Shown in pieces: positions 1-5,395 of a DNA stretch of 5,395 nt. Position 1 is the stretch's first letter, and each line of letters opens with the position of its first letter. The stretch covers positions 1 to 5,395 of the forward strand of contig JAEYAG010000230.1 in the NCBI GenBank assembly GCA_023451265.1, in the 5' to 3' direction. Source of the stretch: Actinomycetes bacterium (GTDB lineage: Bacteria; Actinomycetota; Actinomycetes; Actinomycetales; Microbacteriaceae). The position numbers and the translations under genes were made by a program. Under the pieces are notes generated by a model, which saw only the letters and a program-made list of their open reading frames with translations, was not told where the DNA came from and did not search any database.

Positions 1-2
1 CG

Positions 3-92
3 GCGACGCCCGCCGCTCCGGCCGTGGCGACGCCGGCCCCGGCGGGGGCGACGTCGGCCCCGGCGGTGGCCGTCTCCGAGGCCCCCGGTCCC
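3..92 (+). repeat. Ala/Pro-rich low-complexity linker
   Basis: In the frame of the FHA gene this stretch encodes almost only Ala, Pro, Val, Thr, Ser and Gly, with recurring ATPA, APAV and SAPAV units built from GCGACGCC- and GCCCCGGCG-like DNA words. It is probably a flexible linker between an N-terminal domain outside the window and the FHA domain. The repetitive GC-rich DNA could vary in length between strains. Confidence 0.6.
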
Positions 93-449
93 CGACGCCG
101 CGGCCGGATGGGCGGGCTTGCACTCAGGCTCGATACCGGGGAGACGATCCCCGTGACGGCGCCGATCCTGCTCGGCCGCGATCCCGACGCCGCCGCGCAC
201 CCGGGCGCCCGGGCCGTTCCCCTCACCGACGCCACCCGCACGCTGTCGAAGACGCACGCGCTCGTCCAGCCCGTCGCGGGGGGTCTGGAGATCATCGATC
301 GCCGCTCCACCAACGGCTGCGGGGTGATCCGCGGCGGCATCGAGACCGAGCTCGCCTCCGGCGGATCGGCGACGGTCGCCGAGGGCGACGCGATCCGTCT
401 CGGCGACCGCATCGCCGACGTGGTGCAGATCGCGCCGTTGCAGACATGA
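3..449 (+). CDS. FHA-domain protein, C-terminal part (5' end outside window)
   Basis: The reading frame is open to the left edge of the window and ends at TGA 447-449. A GTG at 24 is possible as a start but has no Shine-Dalgarno sequence and sits inside an Ala/Pro-rich stretch, so the true start is probably upstream and this is the tail of a longer protein. From about 117 to 430 it encodes a complete FHA domain: the GR pair at 174-179 (LLGRDP), the Ser and His of LSKTHA at 246-257, and the STNG motif at 306-317, all in the usual order and spacing. FHA domains bind phosphothreonine peptides in the cytoplasm. The partner is unknown, but the position directly upstream of a type VII secretion ATPase suggests a role in assembling or regulating that system. 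RDD-type membrane proteins with C-terminal FHA domains occur in such loci, so the missing N-terminus could be one; this is inference. Confidence 0.88.
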   Translation, partial: ATPAAPAVATPAPAGATSAPAVAVSEAPGPRRRGRMGGLALRLDTGETIPVTAPILLGRDPDAAAHPGARAVPLTDATRTLSKTHALVQPVAGGLEIIDRRSTNGCGVIRGGIETELASGGSATVAEGDAIRLGDRIADVVQIAPLQT

Positions 450-490
450 GCGACACGCACATGACAGATGCCGACATGACCGACGAGTGC
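446..490 (+). repeat. Three imperfect 15-base tandem units, each starting ATGA
   Basis: Units start at 446, 461 and 476. Each begins ATGA, followed by S-M-G-A-Y in degenerate code (ATGAGCGAC, ATGACAGAT, ATGACCGAC), then diverges over the last six bases. In the mini-ORF frame they encode MSDTH, MTDAD and MTDEC, so three evenly spaced in-frame ATG codons lie between the FHA stop and the ATPase start. Confidence 0.5.
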
Positions 491-508
491 ATCGGAGGAG
501 TCTCGTGA
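446..508 (+). CDS. Possible 20-codon bridging ORF, translationally coupled
   Basis: ATG 446-448 overlaps the TGA stop of the FHA gene (ATGA, 446-449). The frame runs 20 codons and stops at TGA 506-508, overlapping the preferred GTG start of the ATPase (GTGA, 505-508). The peptide begins with three related pentads, MSDTH, MTDAD and MTDEC, and ends IGGVS; the two Gly codons are the ATPase Shine-Dalgarno sequence. No good Shine-Dalgarno precedes ATG 446, so translation would depend on re-initiation by ribosomes finishing the FHA gene. It resembles no protein family I know. Its role, if any, may be to carry ribosomes to the ATPase start rather than to make a functional peptide. Overlap at both ends is suggestive, but an ORF this short can occur by chance. 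Confidence 0.3.
   Translation: MSDTHMTDADMTDECIGGVS
494..500 (+). promoter_or_regulatory. Ribosome binding site deciding the ATPase start
   Basis: GGAGGAG is a near-ideal Shine-Dalgarno sequence. The GGAGG core at 494-498 lies 6 bases from GTG 505. An in-frame GTG at 487 has no comparable upstream site and would place this motif inside the coding region, so 505 is the better start. Confidence 0.8.
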
Positions 509-512
509 GACT
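499..512 (+). promoter_or_regulatory. Dyad symmetry centred on the ATPase start codon
   Basis: AGTCTC at 499-504 and GAGACT at 507-512 are exact reverse complements separated by GT. In mRNA this allows a 5-bp stem (499-503 with 508-512) with a CGTG loop that holds the start codon, beginning in the last bases of the Shine-Dalgarno sequence. It could modulate initiation or be a DNA dyad, but a 6-base inverted repeat this close is expected about once by chance in a window this size. Confidence 0.3.
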
Positions 513-3500
513 AAAGCTGACCCTGCATCGCGGTGAGGGCGATCCGGTCGACATCGTCGTCACGACCGACTCCACCGCGACGGCCGGCGATGTGGCGCGC
601 CACATCGCCGAATCCGACCCGACGCGCTCCTTCGCCTTCACGGAGGGCACCGCGCTGACGCTCGCGGTCGCGCCGCCGACCGATGCGCGCATGGTGCCGC
701 TGCACCCCGACGTCGCGATCGGCGAGGCGCCCATCGGCTCGGGCTTCGCGGCATCCATCGTCGAGGTCGGCGCCGCGTACGTCGCCGCCGACCGGCGCGA
801 GGTCGTCGGCGTGCTGCGCGCGACGGCGGGCCCGCTCGCCGGGCAGGAGTTCCCGCTGTCGGCGGGCCACGTCTCGCTCGGGCGCGACGAAGGCAACGAC
901 ATCGTGCTGGCCGACCCGATGGTCTCCAAGCGCCACGCCCGACTCGAAGTCGGCGCGTACGTCGAGGTTGTCGACCTCAACTCCGCCAATGGCGTGCTCG
1001 TCGACGGCGTGCAGATGCAACGCGTGCGCATCGAGGACGGCACGCCGTTCGTGATCGGCGGAACCACACTCGCCCTCTACCTGACCCGGGCATGGGACGG
1101 GTCGGGCGAGGAGGACCCGATCATCGAGCGCGGCGGCGGACTGCTGTTCAACCGCAGCCCCCGCGTGGAGGTGCGCTACCCCGGCACCAAATTCAAGCCG
1201 CCGCGGCTGCCCACCGAGAAGATCGGCAAGGTCTTCCCCTGGCCCATCCTCATCGCCCCGATCCTCATGGGGGCGGCGCTGTTCGCGCTGAACGGCAACC
1301 CGCGCTCGCTGCTGCTCATCGTGATGACGCCGATGATGGCGCTGTTCAACCTCGTCAACCAGTCGGTGCAGAGCAAGAAGAGCCAGAACCACGAGTTCCT
1401 GCTGTTCGAGCGGCAGTTCGAGCAGCTCGAGGAGGACTTCTTCCACGGCAAGCCCGAGGAGGAACGCGCGCGCAACGCGGAGGCACCACCCGTCGCCGAA
1501 GTCTTCGACCAGGCCATGCGCCTCGGCCCCATGCTGTGGACCCGGCGCCCCGAGCACTGGAACTTCCTCGGCCTGCGGCTCGGGACCTGCCGCCTGCCGG
1601 CGCGTAACGCGATCGACGACGCCGAGGCCCCGGACGGCCTGCCGGAGTTCATCGACCGCGTCGACCGGCTGCGCGAACGCTACGCGTTCGTCGACGACGT
1701 GCCGGTGTTCGAGACGCTGCCCGCCGCCGGCTCGATCGGCATCGCCGGGCCGCGCGCCCTCGTGTCCGACGCCATGCGCGGGATCGCGGTGCAGCTGTTC
1801 GGGCTCCACGCCCCCAATGACGTCGTCGCTGTCGCTTTCGCCGACTCCACGTGGACGAGTGAACTGGACTGGCTCAAGTGGCTGCCGCACACCACCAGTG
1901 AGCGCAGCCCTTTCCAGACCATGCCGCTGGCCGACTCGGCGCCCACCGGCGCCGCGCTGCTGAACTCCCTCGAGGACTACGTGCAGCGTGCCGCGGGCGG
2001 CGGCAGCGGCGAGCCGCGCGGACCGTTCAAGGACGAGTGGAACCCGCTGCAGTACGGCACCGACGTCGCTCGCGCGGCGGAAGACCGGGGCCGGACGCCC
2101 CCGGTCTCGGTCGTCGTGTTCATCACGGGCGACGCCCCCGTCGACCGGGGGCGCCTCACCGACGTGCTCGAGCGGGGCGCCGACCACGGCGTCCACGCGG
2201 TCTTCGTCTCCCACGCCGTCGAATCCCTCCCCGCCGTGTGCCGCAGCTACATCGAGCTCACCACCGACCTCGACGACGCCCGCGTCGGCCTGGTCCGCAG
2301 CGGCGCCGCCTACGACCACGTGAAGGTCGAGGGCGTCTCCCACGCCTACATGCAGATGTTCGCGCGGCGCCTCGCGCCGGTCGTCGACGCCAGCACCGTT
2401 GTCCACGACGCGTCGGACATCCCCGGCTCGGTGAACCTGCTGCAGCTGATCGACCCGGCCATCGCGGAGGACCCCGCCGTCGTGATCGAACGGTGGCGCC
2501 AGAACAACACGATCGTCGACCGCTCCACCGCGCCCCGCCCGCGCCTGAAGAAGGCGGGCGGGCTGCGCGCCATCACCGGCCAGGGGGTGAGCGACGCCAT
2601 GGTGCTCGACCTGCGCGCGCAGGGGCCCCACGCGCTCGTCGGCGGCACCACCGGCTCGGGCAAGAGTGAGTTCTTGCAGGCGTGGGTGCTGGGCATGGCC
2701 GCGGCACACAGTCCCGACCGCGTCACCTTCCTGTTCGTCGACTACAAGGGCGGCTCCGCGTTCGCGGACTGCGTCGACCTGCCGCACACGGTGGGTCTGG
2801 TCACCGACCTCAACCCTCACCTCGTGCGGCGGGCCCTCACCAGTCTGCGCGCCGAGCTGCAGCACCGCGAGCACCTGCTCAACCGCAAGAAGGCGAAAGA
2901 CCTGCTGGAGCTGGAGAAGCGCCAAGACCCGGAGTGCCCGCCTTCGCTCGTGCTCGTGATCGACGAGTTCGCCGCCCTCGCGTCGGAGATGCCGGAGTTC
3001 GTCGACGGCGTCGTCGACATCGCCCAACGCGGCCGCTCCCTCGGCATCCACCTGATCATGGCGACACAGCGCCCCGCCGGCGTCATCAAGGACAACCTGC
3101 GCGCCAACACCAACCTCCGCATCGCGCTGCGCATGGCCGACGAGGCCGACTCCCGCGACGTCGTCGACGACCCGATCGCGGCGAGCTTCCCCGCGAGCGT
3201 CCCCGGGCGGGCGATCGCCAAGACAGGCCCCGGCCGACTCGTGCCGTTCCAGTCCGCCTACACGGGCGGCTGGACCACGACCGACGACACGGCCGTCGCG
3301 GAGGTGCGGGTCGCGGAGCTGCGCTTCGGAGCGGCGCCGGAGTGGGAGCCGGACCGGCCCGCAGAGTCCGACGCGCACGCCGAGGACCTCGGCCCCACCG
3401 ACCAGAAGCGCATCGTGTCGACGCTCGTGCGCGCGAGCGAGGTCGCGCGTCTCCCGCGGCCCCGGCGGCCGTGGCTCGACGACCTGTCGGCCCTGGTCGA

Positions 3501-5085
3501 CGTGCAGGATCTGCCGAACGAGGGCGACACCCGCATCCCCATCGCGCTCATGGACGTGCCGGAGAAGCAGCTGCAGGAGGCGGCGGTGTTCGTTCCCGAT
3601 CGGGACGGCTCGCTCGTCATCTACGGCACGAGCGGCTCGGGCAAGTCCACGCTTCTGAAGACGATCGGCGCGGCCGCGGGCCTGCGACCCGAGCGCGGCC
3701 GTGTCAACGTGTACTGCCTCGACTTCGCCACCGGCGCGCTCGGCGCGCTCGCCGCCCTGCCCCATGTCGGCTCGGTCGTCGACGGCGCCGACGTGGAGCG
3801 CATCCAGCGCCTGCTGCGCACGCTCGACGGCGAGATGGACCGCCGGGCCGCGGCGTTCGCCGCGGTCAGCGCCGCCTCGATCCAGGAGTACCGTGAGCTC
3901 GCCGACGCCGCGCTGCCCCGCATCCTGCTGCTGATCGACAACTATCCCGACTTCAAGAAGGACTGGGAGGTCGCGCCCGGACGCGGACCGTCGTACCGCA
4001 CCTTCATGCGCATCCTCGGCGAGGGGCGCACGCTCGGCGTGCACACCGTCATCACGGCCGACCGCGGCAACGCGGTGCCGAGCGCCGTCGCGGCAAACGT
4101 GTCGCGCAAGGTGGTACTGCGCATGGGCGACCCCTCGCAGTACATGCTGCTGGGCGTTCCGCGTGACGTGCTCGACGAGCAGTCCGTGCCCGGCCGGGCG
4201 GTCATCGACGGCCATGAGGCGCAGATCGCGGTGCTCGGCGGGACCTCCAACGCCGTCGAGCAGACCAAGGTGCTCGGCGCCCTCGGTGCCCGGCTGCGCG
4301 AGCAGGGGGTGCGCGATCTCCCCGAGATCGGAGCGCTGCCGACGCTGGTCCCGGCGAACGAGATGCCGGCGAGCGTGGAGGGGATGCCGGTGTTCGGCGT
4401 CGCCGACGACACCCTCGCGGCCCGCGGCTTCGAGCCGATCGGCTCGTTCGTCGTGTCGGGCCCGCCGGCGTCGGGACGCACGAACGCGCTGAAGGCGCTC
4501 GTCGTCGCGATGGAGCGCTTCGACCCCGGCATCCGCCTCTACCACTTCGGCAGCCGTCGGGCGGAGCTGAAGGACTTCCGGCCGTGGGTGCAGAGCGCAA
4601 CCCGGCCCGAGGACGAACGCGACCTCGCGACCGAGCTCGCCGAACTCGTGGTCAGCGATTCTCCGGGCGGACGCATCATGATCGTCATCGAGGACATGCC
4701 GCACCTGGCCGACGGTGTCGCCGACCGCCCGATGCGCGCGCTGCTGCAGGCCATGAACGACAGCGAGCATCTGCTCGTCGGCGAGGCGGAGATCACACGC
4801 GCCAGCGGCAGTATCGGTGTGCTCGGCGAATGGAAGTCGGCACGACAGGGCATCGTGCTCAAACCCGACACGTACGACGGCGAGGCGATCTTCAAGACGC
4901 CGTTCGGGCGGGTCAAGCGCAGCGACTTCCCGGTCGGGCGCGGCATCTTCGTGCAGGCCGGCAAGGCCGTCACGATGCAGATGCCGTTCGTCGCCGACGT
5001 GCCGGCCGATGCGCACGCCGAGGCGCCGTCGACGCGCGCGGCGGCGCGGGCCACGGCGCCGGCCGGCACCGTGACGCATGGGTAG
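505..5085 (+). CDS. essC: Type VII secretion FtsK/SpoIIIE-family ATPase, EssC-like
   Basis: Membrane-bound motor of a type VII (WXG100/ESX) secretion system: it uses ATP to select and export small helical WXG100 proteins. The preferred start is GTG 505 (1526 residues). Residues 1-95 form a small beta-rich domain, beta-grasp-like or a degenerate FHA. A canonical FHA domain spans about 105-185 (G126-R127, S141, H144, N162-G163). Two hydrophobic helices at about 245-263 and 268-285 anchor it; a charged helical stalk follows, then a degenerate ATPase-like domain at about 400-620 without a P-loop. ATPase 1 has an intact Walker A GTTGSGKS (714-721), DYKGG (746-750), Walker B LVLVIDE (815-821) and ATQRP (853-857). 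ATPase 2 has Walker A GTSGSGKS (1041-1048) and Walker B ending D1145-N1146. ATPase 3 is degenerate: GPPASGRT (1319-1326), with E1396-D1397 in the Walker B position. The tail after about 1495 is Ala-rich. The length and N-terminal FHA match Firmicutes EssC (about 1480-1500 residues) better than mycobacterial EccC (about 1300). The WXG100 gene downstream supports the role. The family is certain; the essC symbol rather than eccC is a judgement from architecture. Confidence 0.93.
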   Translation: MRLKLTLHRGEGDPVDIVVTTDSTATAGDVARHIAESDPTRSFAFTEGTALTLAVAPPTDARMVPLHPDVAIGEAPIGSGFAASIVEVGAAYVAADRREVVGVLRATAGPLAGQEFPLSAGHVSLGRDEGNDIVLADPMVSKRHARLEVGAYVEVVDLNSANGVLVDGVQMQRVRIEDGTPFVIGGTTLALYLTRAWDGSGEEDPIIERGGGLLFNRSPRVEVRYPGTKFKPPRLPTEKIGKVFPWPILIAPILMGAALFALNGNPRSLLLIVMTPMMALFNLVNQSVQSKKSQNHEFLLFERQFEQLEEDFFHGKPEEERARNAEAPPVAEVFDQAMRLGPMLWTRRPEHWNFLGLRLGTCRLPARNAIDDAEAPDGLPEFIDRVDRLRERYAFVDDVPVFETLPAAGSIGIAGPRALVSDAMRGIAVQLFGLHAPNDVVAVAFADSTWTSELDWLKWLPHTTSERSPFQTMPLADSAPTGAALLNSLEDYVQRAAGGGSGEPRGPFKDEWNPLQYGTDVARAAEDRGRTPPVSVVVFITGDAPVDRGRLTDVLERGADHGVHAVFVSHAVESLPAVCRSYIELTTDLDDARVGLVRSGAAYDHVKVEGVSHAYMQMFARRLAPVVDASTVVHDASDIPGSVNLLQLIDPAIAEDPAVVIERWRQNNTIVDRSTAPRPRLKKAGGLRAITGQGVSDAMVLDLRAQGPHALVGGTTGSGKSEFLQAWVLGMAAAHSPDRVTFLFVDYKGGSAFADCVDLPHTVGLVTDLNPHLVRRALTSLRAELQHREHLLNRKKAKDLLELEKRQDPECPPSLVLVIDEFAALASEMPEFVDGVVDIAQRGRSLGIHLIMATQRPAGVIKDNLRANTNLRIALRMADEADSRDVVDDPIAASFPASVPGRAIAKTGPGRLVPFQSAYTGGWTTTDDTAVAEVRVAELRFGAAPEWEPDRPAESDAHAEDLGPTDQKRIVSTLVRASEVARLPRPRRPWLDDLSALVDVQDLPNEGDTRIPIALMDVPEKQLQEAAVFVPDRDGSLVIYGTSGSGKSTLLKTIGAAAGLRPERGRVNVYCLDFATGALGALAALPHVGSVVDGADVERIQRLLRTLDGEMDRRAAAFAAVSAASIQEYRELADAALPRILLLIDNYPDFKKDWEVAPGRGPSYRTFMRILGEGRTLGVHTVITADRGNAVPSAVAANVSRKVVLRMGDPSQYMLLGVPRDVLDEQSVPGRAVIDGHEAQIAVLGGTSNAVEQTKVLGALGARLREQGVRDLPEIGALPTLVPANEMPASVEGMPVFGVADDTLAARGFEPIGSFVVSGPPASGRTNALKALVVAMERFDPGIRLYHFGSRRAELKDFRPWVQSATRPEDERDLATELAELVVSDSPGGRIMIVIEDMPHLADGVADRPMRALLQAMNDSEHLLVGEAEITRASGSIGVLGEWKSARQGIVLKPDTYDGEAIFKTPFGRVKRSDFPVGRGIFVQAGKAVTMQMPFVADVPADAHAEAPSTRAAARATAPAGTVTHG

Positions 5086-5099
5086 TTCTCCCCATGTGT
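5074..5099 (+). terminator. Stem-loop spanning the ATPase stop codon
   Basis: ACGCATGGG (5074-5082) can pair with CCCATGTGT (5091-5099): nine pairs including one G-U, with an 8-base loop TAGTTCTC that contains the TAG stop. No T-run follows, so this is not a classical intrinsic terminator. It could be a partial terminator, an mRNA processing or stabilising element that lets the WXG100 gene be expressed at a different level from the ATPase, or chance. Confidence 0.35.
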
Positions 5100-5117
5100 G
5101 GCGCGAGACCGGGTCGC

Positions 5118-5123
5118 TAGCAT
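5118..5123 (+). promoter_or_regulatory. Possible -10 element for the WXG100 gene
   Basis: TAGCAT fits the TANNNT -10 pattern common in actinobacterial promoters and lies 58 bases before ATG 5182, giving a leader of roughly 50 bases. No convincing -35 box is visible at 16-19 bases spacing (best candidates read ATGTGT or TGTGTG). A separate promoter would make sense because WXG100 proteins are needed in larger amounts than the ATPase. Confidence 0.28.
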
Positions 5124-5168
5124 CGATCACGCGGGGGCTGACACGGTACCCACACAACTCGAAACGCT

Positions 5169-5174
5169 GGGAGG
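5169..5174 (+). promoter_or_regulatory. Ribosome binding site of the WXG100 gene
   Basis: GGGAGG ends 7 bases before ATG 5182, which is near-optimal spacing for a Shine-Dalgarno sequence and fixes the start of the downstream gene. Confidence 0.8.
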
Positions 5175-5181
5175 CGGGTTC

Positions 5182-5395
5182 ATGGCACACGATTTCGGTG
5201 CAACGTACAGCGAGATGGAGAGCGCGGCGCAGCGTCTGCGCGACGGTCGCCAGACTGTGACCGACACGCTGAAGGAGCTGCAGGGCATCATCGATGACCT
5301 GGTGCAGGACGGTTTCAAGACGGAGAACGCGTCGGAGGCGTTCTCGACCGCGTACTCGGAGCTGACGACGTCGCTCGATGACGCCGCGGAGGCTG
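5182..5395 (+). CDS. WXG100-family type VII secretion substrate (3' end outside window)
   Basis: ATG 5182 follows a strong ribosome binding site; 71 codons are visible and the frame is open at the window edge. WXG100 proteins are about 100 residues, form helical hairpin dimers and are exported by type VII ATPases such as the one encoded upstream. The visible part fits: a first amphipathic helix from about residue 9 to 42 (YSEMESAAQRL to DDLVQ), a turn, then a second helix from about 49 with the A-x-x-A-F pattern (NASEAF, 49-54). There is no signal peptide, no Cys and no Trp. At the turn the family's W-x-G is replaced by F45-K46-T47 after G44 (DGFKT), a kind of substitution seen in divergent actinobacterial and Firmicutes members. 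The C-terminal export signal (YxxxD/E type) would lie beyond the window, so it cannot be checked. A larger toxin with an N-terminal WXG100-like domain is possible but less likely. Confidence 0.85.
   Translation, partial: MAHDFGATYSEMESAAQRLRDGRQTVTDTLKELQGIIDDLVQDGFKTENASEAFSTAYSELTTSLDDAAEA

Noticed and set aside
24..26. GTG at 24 as the start of the FHA gene
   Set aside because: The frame is open to the window edge, the codon lies within an Ala/Pro-rich repeat, and no ribosome binding site precedes it.
487..504. Upstream in-frame GTG at 487 as the ATPase start
   Set aside because: It has no good Shine-Dalgarno sequence, and GGAGGAG lies downstream of it at proper spacing for GTG 505.
5138..5143. 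CTGACA as a -35 promoter box
   Set aside because: No TANNNT-like -10 element occurs at 16-18 bases downstream; that position overlaps the region just before the ribosome binding site.
5095..5156. Inverted repeat TGTGTGG (5095-5101) / CCACACA (5150-5156) in the intergenic region
   Set aside because: The arms are 48 bases apart with simple alternating composition, so no convincing structure or operator is supported.
511..5190. A 1559-codon open frame on the minus strand opposite nearly the whole ATPase gene
   Set aside because: The plus-strand frame encodes clear ATPase and FHA motifs. The minus frame is rich in Arg, His, Asp, Val and Gly without domain motifs, as expected from the mirror of a strongly GC-biased gene, in which stop codons are rare.
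5078..5260. A 60-codon plus-strand frame from ATG 5078
   Set aside because: It overlaps the end of the ATPase gene and the start of the WXG100 gene in another frame, lacks a ribosome binding site and has no recognisable motif.
1..5395. tRNA, rRNA, CRISPR arrays, insertion sequences or riboswitches
   Set aside because: Almost all of the window is coding, the gaps are under 100 bases, and no clover-leaf, spaced direct repeats, transposase motifs or terminal inverted repeats were seen.

Overview
The window comes from a high-GC Gram-positive bacterium. It is very GC-rich by eye, with strong G/C bias at third codon positions and GTG as well as ATG starts. The gene content and protein style suggest an actinobacterium, plausibly Microbacteriaceae (for example Microbacterium-like), but that placement is inference from composition and family resemblance. 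The window is a piece of a type VII (ESX/WXG100) secretion locus, with every gene on the + strand.

Layout: (1) positions 3-449 hold the C-terminal end of a protein whose start lies before the window: an Ala/Pro-rich linker followed by a complete FHA (phosphothreonine-binding) domain. (2) Positions 450-504 lie between this gene and the next. They contain a possible 20-codon ORF (446-508) that overlaps the upstream stop codon as ATGA and the downstream start codon as GTGA, so the three frames could be translationally coupled. (3) Positions 505-5085 encode a 1526-residue membrane-anchored FtsK/SpoIIIE-type ATPase, the motor of a type VII system. In order it has an N-terminal beta-grasp-like or FHA-like domain, a canonical FHA domain, two membrane helices, a stalk with a degenerate ATPase-like domain, and three ATPase modules. 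(4) Positions 5086-5181 are a 96-base intergenic region with a stem-loop over the ATPase stop codon, a weak -10-like element and a good ribosome binding site. (5) Positions 5182-5395 are the first 71 codons of a WXG100 (Esx-type) small secreted protein, cut by the window edge.

Working model: the ATPase recognises WXG100 substrates such as the one encoded downstream and powers their export. The FHA domains, one on a separate protein and one at the cytoplasmic front of the ATPase, suggest control by Ser/Thr phosphorylation. FHA domains at the ATPase N-terminus are the EssC layout of Firmicutes rather than the mycobacterial EccC layout. The system belongs to a known family. The less ordinary details are the coupled mini-ORF with its 15-base repeats, the dyad over the ATPase start codon, the hairpin over its stop codon, the degenerate third ATPase site and the non-canonical WXG motif.
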